From Ruminococcaceae bacterium AB4001 (GTDB lineage: Bacteria; Bacillota; Clostridia; Saccharofermentanales; Saccharofermentanaceae), in contig JHXJ01000011.1 of assembly GCA_000621765.1 (NCBI GenBank), positions 1-64,000 on the forward strand: a stretch of DNA of 64,000 nucleotides, written 5' to 3'. The first letter of the stretch is position 1. Every line of letters begins with the position of its first letter. Position numbers and translations under genes: made by a program. The notes under the pieces were generated by a model. The model did not search any database. It worked only from the letters and a program-made list of their open reading frames with translations, and was not told where the DNA came from. This document shows positions 32,595 to 41,665 of the stretch, one piece after another.

Positions 32595-33627
32595 GTGGTA
32601 TACGATAGAAGGTGCGGATAATGATGTCGTCCTTTCCACCAAAGCGTGCATTGTGCGCAACATCAAGGGCTATAATTTCATGCCCAGGATAGACGATAAG
32701 GATTGCCAGAGTCTGCTCGAGACGATAGACAACGCGGTCGATAAGAATGTCTTTGTTGGCGGAAGCGCGCAGAAGATAGATAAGAAAACAGCTTTAAGGA
32801 TGACAAGACTTCAGCTCCTCGGCATCGAGGGAAACCAGCTGGTCAATCCTGAGACAAAGGCTTTTTACTACAATGACGATGCGAGCCTGCTGATCGCTGC
32901 AGGATGCGGTGAGCATCTGACGATCAAGGCACATGCCCAGGGACACGATATCAGTGTTTACAAGAAAGCCGAGAAGATCGCTTTGGAGCTCGAGAGCAAA
33001 CTCGACATAGCATACTCGGAGAGTTACGGTTTCTTAGCATCCAGGACCGCATATACGGGAACGGGGATCAGGATACTTTATACTGTTGCTATCCCGGCGC
33101 TTTCCAAGACCGAGAACGGCATAGCAGCATTAACCCAGCGTGTTGACCAGTATGAATGGACTGTTTATCCTTTCGCGAAAAAGGGAGATGCGGCAGATTC
33201 AGATGTTTACATCATCTCAAGCGTCAATACTCTCGGAATCACAGAGGATGAACTCCTCAAAAAAGGCGAGATGCTTATTGCAGATGTCATCAAAGCAGAG
33301 AGAGCATGCCGCGAGGGAATCGCTTCGAGCAAAAAAGACCAGACGGCTGATATCTACGGCAGATCTTACGGTACGTTAAGGTACAGCAATATGATCACAA
33401 GATCTGAAGCCCTTCAGGCATTGTCGTGGATGAGACTTTACCACGATTATGACGATTCGGGCGAGATCAACATCTCATGGAATACTTTGGATAAATTAAC
33501 GATGGATGTACTTTGGGAACCCGGTGCAGGCACGAAGAAGAACAGCCAGAGCACGGCATCGCAGAAGTACAGGGCAGGCGGAATAAGAAACATTTTGAAA
33601 GGAGCAGAGCGAAATGAGAATAACTGA
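32587..33627 (+). CDS. mcsB: McsB-like protein arginine kinase homologue with degenerate active site
   Basis: A 346-residue homologue of McsB, recognised by gene order, length and the conserved late segment (ERACREGI ... IYGRSYGTLRYSNMITRSEA). The active site differs strongly from B. subtilis McsB as I recall it: SSRIRLARN becomes STKACIVRN (residues 17-25), the NEEDH segment becomes GCGEH (106-110), and SCPTN with the catalytic Cys becomes SRTAY (152-156); the VRGIYGEGSEA loop is not recognisable. The GTG.R part of the nucleotide site remains. It may be a pseudokinase that acts as an adaptor for ClpC and McsA. It overlaps clpC by 14 nt. Confidence 0.8.
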   Translation: MAEWYTIEGADNDVVLSTKACIVRNIKGYNFMPRIDDKDCQSLLETIDNAVDKNVFVGGSAQKIDKKTALRMTRLQLLGIEGNQLVNPETKAFYYNDDASLLIAAGCGEHLTIKAHAQGHDISVYKKAEKIALELESKLDIAYSESYGFLASRTAYTGTGIRILYTVAIPALSKTENGIAALTQRVDQYEWTVYPFAKKGDAADSDVYIISSVNTLGITEDELLKKGEMLIADVIKAERACREGIASSKKDQTADIYGRSYGTLRYSNMITRSEALQALSWMRLYHDYDDSGEINISWNTLDKLTMDVLWEPGAGTKKNSQSTASQKYRAGGIRNILKGAERNENN

Positions 33628-36301
33628 AGATACTGCAAAGGTGCTGGTAACAGCCAGCCTCATAGCGGAGGAAAAGCACGCGACGCTCATTCGTGATACG
33701 ATCCTGTTTGCGGCACTTTGCATTGCCGACACACCGGCAAGAGACATATTGAACGATAACGTCTCCGACTTGTCGATCGCGCTTGAGAGACTCGGTGTCG
33801 ATACCGAGTACGATATCGATGAGGAAACAGTCAGGATGCGCGCGGACAGGGCATTTTCGAACCTGAGGATAGACGTAAAGAGGATATTCATGAATGCCTC
33901 TGATCTTTCCAGAAGGACTGGTTTTAACGGTGCGGTCAATCCCGAGCATCTGCTTTTCGTAATACTGTCGAGAAAGGTTTCAAACCATCCCGAGATATTC
34001 AGCTGCCTCGATGCGGCAGGCTGTGATCTCGAAGGCGTAAGGAATTCGATAATCAACGTCTTTAACGAGCAGAGTGAAGCAGCGCGTTCTGAAAACGGGC
34101 CGTTCCTTGATGATGAAAGTAACGGACCCGACAAGCCGTCGCCTTCTGACGGTCCGTCGGCAGGCCCCCGCAAACCGGGCGGAAAGAGCTCCGGCAAATC
34201 TGCCCACAAGACATTGGACAAGTTCGGCAAGAACCTTACGGAACTTGCAAAGCAGGGCAAGATAGATCCCGTAATCGGACGTGAGGAAGAGATCGCAAGA
34301 GTCATGCAGATCCTGATCCGCCGTACCAAGAACAATCCCTGTCTCGTAGGTGATCCCGGTGTAGGTAAGACAGCGATCGCAGAAGGACTTGCCCTCATGA
34401 TAGCTGAGAACGATGTTCCTGACGTTATCAAGGGAAAGGTCGTCTACAGCGTTGAGATGGGTTCGATGCTCGCCGGTTCAAAGTACAGGGGCGAATTCGA
34501 AGACAGAATCAAGACAATGCTCGATGAAGCAGTAGCTGACCCTAACGTCATCCTGTTCATCGATGAGATCCATACGCTTGTCGGCGCAGGAGATTCATCC
34601 GGCGGTTCCATGGATGCAGCCAACATCATGAAGCCTCTCCTTACCAAGAATGAGCTTCAGGTCATCGGTGCGACAACTCTCGATGAGTATACGAAGTTCA
34701 TCGAAAAGGACCATGCTCTCGAGAGAAGATTCCAGAAAGTCCTGGTCGAAGAGCCTTCCGTAGAGGATGCGATCGCGATAATGAAGGGCCTGAGGAGCAA
34801 GTACGAAGAGCATCACAAGGTACACATTCCTGATGATGTGCTCGAACAGTCCGTAAGGCTTTCCGCAAGATATGTCTCTGACAGGTTCCTGCCTGATAAG
34901 GCCATCGACCTTGTTGATGAGGCTGCTGCTGCCAAGAGGATCAATTATGCTCTTTCAAAGGCAAGAGGCGAACTCGAAAAAGAAATAGATGACATAGTAG
35001 CCAAGAAGAAGGAAGCTGTAGAACGCCAGGATTTCGAGGCTGCCCAGACACTCAAGGAAGAAGAGGAGAAGATCAGGAACAGACTGGTCCTCCTGCAGGA
35101 TAAGGTCAAGCCCGATGAAGAAGGATTCACGGGAACTCTGACAGTCGACGATGTCGCTTTAGTCCTTGCAAAGTGGACAGGCATCCCGGTTACAAAGATC
35201 ACCGAATCCGATGCCGAGAAGCTCAAGAGCCTTGAAGCAGAACTTGCCAAGAGAGTCGTTGGCCAGGACGAAGCTGTCCATGCCATCTCGAAGGCTATCA
35301 GGAGAGGCAGGCTCGGACTCAAGGATGAGAAGAGACCTTCAGGTACGTTCATCTTCCTCGGTACTACCGGCGTAGGTAAGACTGAGCTTGCCAAGGCCCT
35401 TGCAGAGGTAATGTTCGGCAATGAGAATGCCCTTGTCAGGATCGATATGTCCGAGTACGGCGAGAAACACGACGTTTCAAGACTTATCGGTGCGCCTCCG
35501 GGATATGTCGGATACGACGAGGGAGGACAGCTCACCGAGGCTGTAAGAAGACATCCTTATTCAGTCGTTCTTTTCGATGAGATCGAAAAGGCGCATCCTG
35601 AGATATTCAACACGATGCTCCAGGTATTGGATGACGGACGTCTTACTGACGGACACGGCAGAACGGTCGACTTCAAGAATACGATCATAATCATGACTTC
35701 GAATATCGGAGCAAGGATGCTTGTCGGAAGCGAAGGACGCAAGATCGGTTTCGCGATGGCAGACGACAACGATCAGGACGAGCTCTCAAGAGACGGACTT
35801 TACGGCGGCAAATCATACGATGAAGCCAAGAAGCTCGTTATCGACGAACTCAAGAAGACATTCAGCCCTGAATTCGTTAACCGTGTTGATGACATCATCT
35901 TCTTCCGCATGCTCGGCAAGGATTCCCTCATCAAGATCGTTGATATCCTGATGAAGCAGGTCGAAGCAAGGATCAGGAACCTCGGCATGGAGATCGAGCT
36001 CACAGACAGCGCGAAAGAACTTCTCGCAAAGAAGGGTTACGATCCGCAGTACGGCGCAAGACCTTTGAGAAGAGTCATCACATCCATGGTCGAAGACCGT
36101 TTCTCGGAGGCAATTCTCGACGGCATAGTCAAGCCCGGACACCTGGCAATAATCGACGCGGTCGAGACATCTGACCCTGATGCGCTCCTCGCGCAGGGCA
36201 GCGCAGCTGAAGACGGAAAGGTCATCGTCATCAAAGATGGCGGCGAGATCAAGGATACTTCTTCGGTTAAGGTTGAAGAAACTGCCGGCTCTAATGTATA
36301 A
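33614..36301 (+). CDS. clpC: ClpC-type AAA+ unfoldase
   Basis: An 895-residue Hsp100 ATPase that unfolds proteins for ClpP. Domains in order: a divergent Clp-N domain (to about 150), a basic-rich linker, the first AAA+ module (Walker A GDPGVGKT, Walker B ILFIDEIHTL), a middle coiled coil with a UVR-type motif (RQDFEAAQTLKEEEE), and the second AAA+ module (GTTGVGKTELAKALAE, VVLFDEIEKAHPE), then the C-terminal D2 small domain. An AAAGGAGC ribosome site lies inside mcsB. It closes the CtsR operon and presumably degrades CtsR and damaged proteins under stress. Confidence 0.95.
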   Translation: MRITEDTAKVLVTASLIAEEKHATLIRDTILFAALCIADTPARDILNDNVSDLSIALERLGVDTEYDIDEETVRMRADRAFSNLRIDVKRIFMNASDLSRRTGFNGAVNPEHLLFVILSRKVSNHPEIFSCLDAAGCDLEGVRNSIINVFNEQSEAARSENGPFLDDESNGPDKPSPSDGPSAGPRKPGGKSSGKSAHKTLDKFGKNLTELAKQGKIDPVIGREEEIARVMQILIRRTKNNPCLVGDPGVGKTAIAEGLALMIAENDVPDVIKGKVVYSVEMGSMLAGSKYRGEFEDRIKTMLDEAVADPNVILFIDEIHTLVGAGDSSGGSMDAANIMKPLLTKNELQVIGATTLDEYTKFIEKDHALERRFQKVLVEEPSVEDAIAIMKGLRSKYEEHHKVHIPDDVLEQSVRLSARYVSDRFLPDKAIDLVDEAAAAKRINYALSKARGELEKEIDDIVAKKKEAVERQDFEAAQTLKEEEEKIRNRLVLLQDKVKPDEEGFTGTLTVDDVALVLAKWTGIPVTKITESDAEKLKSLEAELAKRVVGQDEAVHAISKAIRRGRLGLKDEKRPSGTFIFLGTTGVGKTELAKALAEVMFGNENALVRIDMSEYGEKHDVSRLIGAPPGYVGYDEGGQLTEAVRRHPYSVVLFDEIEKAHPEIFNTMLQVLDDGRLTDGHGRTVDFKNTIIIMTSNIGARMLVGSEGRKIGFAMADDNDQDELSRDGLYGGKSYDEAKKLVIDELKKTFSPEFVNRVDDIIFFRMLGKDSLIKIVDILMKQVEARIRNLGMEIELTDSAKELLAKKGYDPQYGARPLRRVITSMVEDRFSEAILDGIVKPGHLAIIDAVETSDPDALLAQGSAAEDGKVIVIKDGGEIKDTSSVKVEETAGSNV

Positions 36302-36319
36302 TACTTTGACTATCAAAGT
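36297..36319 (+). promoter_or_regulatory. plsC promoter -10 with FabT-like operator
   Basis: TATAAT (36297-36302) overlaps the clpC stop codon. Directly after it is ACTTTGACTATCAAAGT (36303-36319), a 7-bp perfect dyad with a CTA centre, resembling the TTTGA-TCAAA palindrome bound by FabT-type MarR regulators of fatty acid genes. The downstream gene is a phospholipid acyltransferase, which fits. Confidence 0.6.
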
Positions 36320-36334
36320 TGATGGAGTGGAGAG

Positions 36335-37663
36335 ATGACTGAGATCAAGAGTAATGCGGCTTCCCGTTCTAAGGCACCACGTGACTATGATATAGGCTGT
36401 TATCCGAGCAAATTCTGGTTCGGATTTGTCGGTTCGCATATCATTGTGCCCTTAGTCTGTGCGTATACCCACATTAAGGTTAAACCCGACATGGAGTTCG
36501 TAAACCATGAGGGTCCGATCATCGTCATCTCAAATCACGAGTCTTACTTAGATCCGATGGTCATCAACCGTCTCACCAAGGCAAGACCCGCAAACTTCGT
36601 AACAGGCGAATTCGTGTTCAGGGCACCTGCCTGGGGACACTGGTTCAAGCTCGGAGGAGCGATCCCTAAGAAGCAGTTCGTTGTCGATACTGCAGCCGTT
36701 AAGGCCATGATGCGTGTCATGAAGCGTAAGGGCGTCATCATCGTATATCCTGAAGCAACAAGACACGTCGACGGTAAATCCGTAGGCTTCGATGACGGCG
36801 TTGCAAGACTTGCCAAGAAGGCAGGAGCTTCGATCTACATCGCGCACATCCACGGCGCATATCTGGCTTGGCCGAGATGGTCCAGATCAGGAATGCGTAA
36901 GGGAAGGATCAGCGCAGAGTTTGTAAAGAAGATCTATTCTGACGAAGTAAATGAGCTTTCCATCGAGGAGCTCCAGCAGAAGATCCTTGATGCGGTCGAT
37001 TACAACGAGAACGACTGGATCCGTGAGAATCCCAGGACCTACAAGAGCAGAAAGCTCGCGGCAGGTCTTCAGAATATCGCATATGCATGCCCCAAGTGCG
37101 GCAGCGAATATACGATGCAGTACATGAACTCCGGCAAGCATGACATGATCCAGTGCTCCAACTGCGGCAACGCGGCAAGATATCTCCCGACCGGTCTCAT
37201 CGAGAAGGTCGATCCCCAGTGCGTAGTCTTCGACGACCTCCACAAGTGGGTAGAGTGGGAGAAGGAGCTGATCTCAGAACAGCTCAAGGCCGGCGGCTTC
37301 AAGATGGAGATGAATGCCGATCTGTTCAAGGTCTTTGACAGATTTACGTTCGCGAAAACAGGTAAGGGCAGGATCACCATTACCGACAAGGAGATCATTT
37401 ACTACGGCACAGACTGTCCCGCTGAGGAAGGCATTCCTTATAAGAGAGGCAAGCCGGCGAGAAAGTACAGGAACAGGGTCCTCGATTCCAGCGCTCCTTA
37501 CGAGAGAAGGGTTTTCGAGATCGATACAATGAGGGGCCTCGTCGCATCTTACGGCAAACATTTCGAGATCTACGACAAGGACGGCGAGCTTTACAGATTC
37601 CATGTGGACGGCCAGAAGGTCTTCAAGATCCACGAGATCGTATCGCTTCTCGGCAAGAAATAA
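36335..37663 (+). CDS. PlsC-family acyltransferase with C-terminal zinc ribbon
   Basis: A 442-residue protein. Residues about 40-240 are a 1-acyl-sn-glycerol-3-phosphate acyltransferase domain: SNHESYLDP (HX4D), the region around FKLGGAIPKKQF and the VIIVYPEATRHVDG motif (usually FPEGTRS). It then continues past the normal length with a zinc ribbon (CPKCGSEYTMQ ... CSNCGNAARYLP, about residues 250-283) and 150 residues of unknown type rich in beta strands. It probably makes phosphatidic acid; the extra domain may regulate or localise it. A FabT-like dyad in its promoter supports a lipid role. The ribosome site is GGAGTGGAGAG. Confidence 0.85.
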   Translation: MTEIKSNAASRSKAPRDYDIGCYPSKFWFGFVGSHIIVPLVCAYTHIKVKPDMEFVNHEGPIIVISNHESYLDPMVINRLTKARPANFVTGEFVFRAPAWGHWFKLGGAIPKKQFVVDTAAVKAMMRVMKRKGVIIVYPEATRHVDGKSVGFDDGVARLAKKAGASIYIAHIHGAYLAWPRWSRSGMRKGRISAEFVKKIYSDEVNELSIEELQQKILDAVDYNENDWIRENPRTYKSRKLAAGLQNIAYACPKCGSEYTMQYMNSGKHDMIQCSNCGNAARYLPTGLIEKVDPQCVVFDDLHKWVEWEKELISEQLKAGGFKMEMNADLFKVFDRFTFAKTGKGRITITDKEIIYYGTDCPAEEGIPYKRGKPARKYRNRVLDSSAPYERRVFEIDTMRGLVASYGKHFEIYDKDGELYRFHVDGQKVFKIHEIVSLLGKK

Positions 37664-37694
37664 TTTTCACTAGAACGATAAAAGCAAAAAATCA

Positions 37695-37735
37695 GGCGAG
37701 TTTGGCAATTAATAACCCAAACTCGCCCTTTTTCT
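37695..37735. terminator. Rho-independent terminator
   Basis: GGCGAGTTTGG (37695-37705) and CCAAACTCGCC (37717-37727), an 11-bp perfect stem, followed by CTTTTTC and preceded by an A-run. Confidence 0.9.
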
Positions 37736-37845
37736 TGCTTTTATATATCGCGCGAAGATAGTATAATTTTCAAGTCAGTAAATAAGAGGCATCTATATTT
37801 GGTGCTTCCCAAAACACAAAATATGAATCAGGAGTGTGACAATCC

Positions 37846-39795
37846 ATGGCAATGTATGACAAGAAAAGCGTCGAAGATTTAGACGTAGCCGGCAAGAGAG
37901 TTATTGTCCGTGTTGACTTTAACGTACCGCTCGACAAAGAGACAGGCACAAAGATCACAGACGACAAGAGAATCAAGGGTGCTCTCCCTACAATCAAGTA
38001 CCTCGTAGACAACAATGCGAAGGTTATCCTCGTATCTCACCTCGGCCGTCCGAAGAATGGTCCTGAGGCTAAGTTCTCCATGAAGCCCGCAGCAGACCGT
38101 CTTGCTGAGCTCATCGGCAAGCCCGTTACTCTCGCTGCTGACGTTATCGGCGAAGATGCAAAGGCTAAGGCAGCTGCTCTCAAGGACGGCGAGATCCTTA
38201 TGCTCGAGAACGTCCGTTTCCACAAGGAAGAGACAAAGAACGATCCTAAGTTCGCTGCAGAGCTCGCTTCCATGGCTGATCTCTATGTTAACGATGCTTT
38301 CGGTACAGCTCACCGTGCTCATGCATCCACAGCTGGTCTTGCAAACTTCCTTCCTTCCGCTTGCGGTTACCTCATCAAGAAGGAAATAGACTTCATCGGT
38401 GGTGCACTTGACAATCCTGCAAGACCTTTCGTTGCTATTCTCGGCGGTGCTAAGGTTTCCGACAAGATCGGTGTTATCACAAATCTCCTCGACAAGGCTG
38501 ATACTATCATCATCGGTGGTGGTATGGCTTATACATTCATCGGCGCTCAGGGCGGCAAGATCGGTGATTCCCTCTTCGAGGCTGACAAGGTTGACCTCGC
38601 TAAGGAGATCCTCGCTAAGGCTGAAGAGAAGGGCGTTAAGCTCCTTCTTCCTACAGATACAGTTGTTGCTGATGCTTTCGATGCAAACGCTAACAGCAAG
38701 GTAGTTCCTACAATGGAGATTCCTGACGGATGGCAGGGCCTCGACATCGGACCTGAGACAATCGCTAAGTTCTCTGAGGCTATCAAGGGCGCTAAGACAG
38801 TTATCTGGAATGGCCCTGCTGGCGTATTCGAGTTCGAGAAGTTCGCAGTTGGTACAAAGGCTATCGCTCAGGCAATCGCTGATGCAGACTGCACATCAAT
38901 CATCGGCGGTGGTGACTCCGCAGCTGCTATCGAGAAGCTCGGCTATGCTGATAAGGTTTCTCACATTTCCACAGGCGGCGGCGCTTCTCTCGAGTACATC
39001 GAGGGTAAGGTTCTCCCCGGTATCGACTGCCTCAACGACAAGAAGACAGGCAGAATCTTTGCTGCAGGCAACTGGAAGATGAACTGCGGTATTCCTGCAG
39101 ATGCAGTTAAGCTCATCGAAGAGCTCAAGCCCCTCGTTAAGAATGCTGAGCACAGAATTGCTCTCGGCGTTCCTGCTACAGCACTTGCTGCTGCAGTTGA
39201 GGCTGCTGCTTACACAAACATCAAGATCGCTGCTCAGAACTGCCACTTCGAAGAGAAGGGTGCATTCACAGGCGAGATCTCACCTCTCTGGCTCGCTAAG
39301 ATGGGCGTAAATTACTGCATCATCGGCCACTCCGAGAGACGTGAGTACAATGCAGAGACAGACGAGACAGTCAACAAGAAGGCTCTTGCACTCCTCAAGT
39401 ATGGTGTAAGACCTATCATCTGCTGCGGTGAGTCTCTTGCTCAGCGTGAAGCAGGCGAGACATTCGACTGGATCAAGGGTCAGATCGTTGGCGCTTTCAA
39501 GGATATCCCTGCTGACAAGCTCTGCCAGATCACAATCGCTTATGAGCCTATCTGGGCTATCGGCACAGGTAAGACAGCTACAGACGAGCAGGCTGAGGAA
39601 GTTTGCGCATTCATCCGTGGCGTCATCGCTGAGCTCTATTGCGAGAAGTGCGCTGAGGCTATCACCATCCAGTATGGCGGATCCTGCAACGCTAAGAACG
39701 CTGCCGGTCTCTTCGCTCAGAAGGACATCAACGGCGGTCTCGTAGGCGGCGCTTCCCTCAAGGCTGAGGATTTCTCAATCATCTGCAACGCTTAA
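37846..39795 (+). CDS. pgk-tpiA: Phosphoglycerate kinase-triosephosphate isomerase fusion
   Basis: One 649-codon frame carries two glycolytic enzymes. Residues 1 to about 400 are PGK (RVDFNVPLD near 24, [12 protein letters not shown], the nucleotide motif [13 protein letters not shown]). From about 405 follows TPI: GNWKMNC (substrate Lys), [11 protein letters not shown] (catalytic His), [14 protein letters not shown] (catalytic Glu) and the GGSCNAKN phosphate loop. The linker is only a few residues (DKKTGR). No frameshift or internal terminator is seen, and codon usage is uniformly of the high-expression type. A PGK/TIM fusion is known from Thermotoga maritima, whose protein has almost the same length. 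The -10 TATAAT at 37762-37767 gives a leader of about 75 nt. Confidence 0.95.
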   Translation: MAMYDKKSVEDLDVAGKRVIVRVDFNVPLDKETGTKITDDKRIKGALPTIKYLVDNNAKVILVSHLGRPKNGPEAKFSMKPAADRLAELIGKPVTLAADVIGEDAKAKAAALKDGEILMLENVRFHKEETKNDPKFAAELASMADLYVNDAFGTAHRAHASTAGLANFLPSACGYLIKKEIDFIGGALDNPARPFVAILGGAKVSDKIGVITNLLDKADTIIIGGGMAYTFIGAQGGKIGDSLFEADKVDLAKEILAKAEEKGVKLLLPTDTVVADAFDANANSKVVPTMEIPDGWQGLDIGPETIAKFSEAIKGAKTVIWNGPAGVFEFEKFAVGTKAIAQAIADADCTSIIGGGDSAAAIEKLGYADKVSHISTGGGASLEYIEGKVLPGIDCLNDKKTGRIFAAGNWKMNCGIPADAVKLIEELKPLVKNAEHRIALGVPATALAAAVEAAAYTNIKIAAQNCHFEEKGAFTGEISPLWLAKMGVNYCIIGHSERREYNAETDETVNKKALALLKYGVRPIICCGESLAQREAGETFDWIKGQIVGAFKDIPADKLCQITIAYEPIWAIGTGKTATDEQAEEVCAFIRGVIAELYCEKCAEAITIQYGGSCNAKNAAGLFAQKDINGGLVGGASLKAEDFSIICNA

Positions 39796-39824
39796 TTAAC
39801 TTCTAACACAGTTGATTAATACAG

Positions 39825-39856
39825 GACCCGTGCTCACCAGAGCGCGGGTTCTTTTT
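39825..39856 (+). terminator. Rho-independent terminator of pgk-tpiA
   Basis: GACCCGTGCT (39825-39834) and AGCGCGGGTT (39841-39850), a 10-bp stem with two G-U pairs, then CTTTTT. Confidence 0.88.
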
Positions 39857-39937
39857 ATGCATTAAAGAGCAGTCGCAAAATGATATGCGGCGCCCTTAAC
39901 TTTTGCTAAAGAAGGACTAGTCGCCTGAATGAACAAC

Positions 39938-40069
39938 ATGCATCCAAAATGCCTTGTTTTTCGCGGTTTCCGATGCATGGAATAATAAATGCATCGGAAC
40001 TGAGGAGCTTTGGATGCATTTTAAAAAGTGTTCATCCAAACAGGAGTGTTTTCTGAAGGATTGGATGAA
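39938..40069. repeat. Keyed inverted-repeat array E (keyword ATGCATCCAAA)
   Basis: In the 450-nt gap between pgk-tpiA and nfnB. ATGCATCCAAA (39938-39948) pairs with TTTGGATGCAT (40009-40019) over 11 bp; inside, CCGATGCAT (39970-39978) pairs with ATGCATCGG (39989-39997) over 9 bp; beyond, TTCATCCAA (40031-40039) pairs with TTGGATGAA (40061-40069) over 9 bp. The first loop holds TTTTTCGCG. The remainder to 40245 has only a weak dyad AGACAAC/GTTGTCT (40190-40232) and no gene. Confidence 0.75.
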
Positions 40070-40245
40070 TTTACTTAGACTTCGTTCGAATTAGAGAGCT
40101 ATGACAAATGTAAGTTTTCGCCTTAAACAGACATGGGGGCTTCTGTAGTTAATCTCATCTTTATATCGGCACTTTAAATATTTAGGATCAGACAACTAGT
40201 CTTGCTTGCCTGGACAGATACAGGTGTTGTCTCATTTCAACTATT

Positions 40246-41640
40246 TTAATGATTTTTTAGATACTCGTCGATTCCCTTTGCAGCTGACTTTCCTGCGCCC
40301 ATGGCGAGGATTACGGTTGCAGCGCCTGTTACTGCGTCACCGCCGGCGAAGACGCCTTCTCTGGTCGTCATCTCGGATTCGTTGACGATGATGCCGCCGC
40401 GCTTGTTGACTTCAAGACCAGCCGTTGTTGTCTTGATAAGCGGGTTAGGCGATGTGCCGAGAGCCATGATGACTGCGTCGCAGTCGATGGTGAATTCTGA
40501 GCCTTCAACAGCAACGGGTGACCTTCTGCCGGATGCGTCGGGCTCGCCCAATTCCATGCGGATGCATGTGCAGCCCTTTACCCAGCCGTTCTCGTCAGTG
40601 ATTATCTCTGTGGGATTTGTGAGGAGATCGAAAACGATGCCTTCCTCCTTTGCGTGATGGACTTCTTCCTTACGTGCGGGGAGCTCTTCTTCGGAGCGGC
40701 GGTAAACGATATGGACTTCGGCGCCCAGACGTCTTGCGGTACGTGCAGCGTCCATTGCAACGTTGCCTCCGCCTACGACGACTGCTTTCTTTGCTCTCAT
40801 GATAGGTGTTCTCGAATCAGGTGAGAAGGCACCCATGAGGTTAGATCTCGTAAGATATTCGTTAGCGGAGAATACGCCCAAAGCCTGCTCTCCGGGGATG
40901 TTCATGAAGCGGGGAAGACCTGCGCCGGAACCGATGAATACGGCGGAGAAGCCTTCCTTTTCGAACAGGTCATCTATGGTCAGGGAACGTCCGATGACGG
41001 CATCTGTGACGATCTTAACGCCGAGTTCCTTTACGTTCCCGATCTCTTTTGCAACGACCTTCTCCTTAGGGAGACGGAATTCGGGGATGCCGTAAACAAG
41101 TACTCCGCCTGCTTTGTGAAGAGCTTCGAAAATTGTTACGTCATAACCCATTTTCGCGAGGTCGCCTGCGCATGTGAGACCTGACGGACCTGCGCCGATA
41201 ACTGCGACTTTCTTGCCTTTCTTAACAAGGTCAGCGGGGAGCTTGGGCTTGATGCCCATATCTTTGGCGGTGTCAGCGACGAATCTTTCGAGACGTCCGA
41301 TAGATACCGCTTCGCCCTTTATGCCTCTGATGCACTTGGCTTCGCACTGGGTCTCTTGGGGGCAGACACGGCCGCATACGGCGGGGAGTGAAGAAGACAG
41401 GGAGATAACATCGTATGCTCCTTCGACATCACCATCCTTGAGCTTTGCGATGAAGCCCGGGATGTTGATCGATACAGGGCAGCCCTGCATGCACTGGGCG
41501 TTCTTGCAGTTGAGACAGCGGGTTGCTTCAGCAAGTGCTTCTTCTTTTGTGTAGCCCAGATTTACTTCTTCGAAGTTCGTTGCGCGGATATCGGGATCCT
41601 GCTCTGCCACCGGAACTTTCTTTAATACATCTACTTCCAT
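40246..41640 (-). CDS. nfnB: NfnB / glutamate synthase small-subunit-like flavoprotein
   Basis: A 464-residue NADPH-dependent flavoprotein. The N-terminal CLNCKNAQCMQGCP and later VCPQETQCEAKC provide ligands for two [4Fe-4S] clusters; then come an FAD site (VAVIGAGPSGLTCAGDLA) and an NADPH site (AVVVGGGNVAMDAARTARRL). Placed directly after a NfnA-type subunit, it most likely forms the electron-bifurcating NADH-dependent ferredoxin:NADP oxidoreductase, which couples NADPH to NADH and reduced ferredoxin. Without NfnA it would be called GltD. The start has an AGGAG ribosome site upstream. Confidence 0.9.
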   Translation of the reverse strand: MEVDVLKKVPVAEQDPDIRATNFEEVNLGYTKEEALAEATRCLNCKNAQCMQGCPVSINIPGFIAKLKDGDVEGAYDVISLSSSLPAVCGRVCPQETQCEAKCIRGIKGEAVSIGRLERFVADTAKDMGIKPKLPADLVKKGKKVAVIGAGPSGLTCAGDLAKMGYDVTIFEALHKAGGVLVYGIPEFRLPKEKVVAKEIGNVKELGVKIVTDAVIGRSLTIDDLFEKEGFSAVFIGSGAGLPRFMNIPGEQALGVFSANEYLTRSNLMGAFSPDSRTPIMRAKKAVVVGGGNVAMDAARTARRLGAEVHIVYRRSEEELPARKEEVHHAKEEGIVFDLLTNPTEIITDENGWVKGCTCIRMELGEPDASGRRSPVAVEGSEFTIDCDAVIMALGTSPNPLIKTTTAGLEVNKRGGIIVNESEMTTREGVFAGGDAVTGAATVILAMGAGKSAAKGIDEYLKNH

Positions 41641-41665
41641 ATTTATTCTCCTGAACTGATCGAAC

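Noticed and set aside
40190-40232. Terminator for nfnB
   Set aside because: The AGACAAC/GTTGTCT dyad has a long loop and no T-run on the minus strand.
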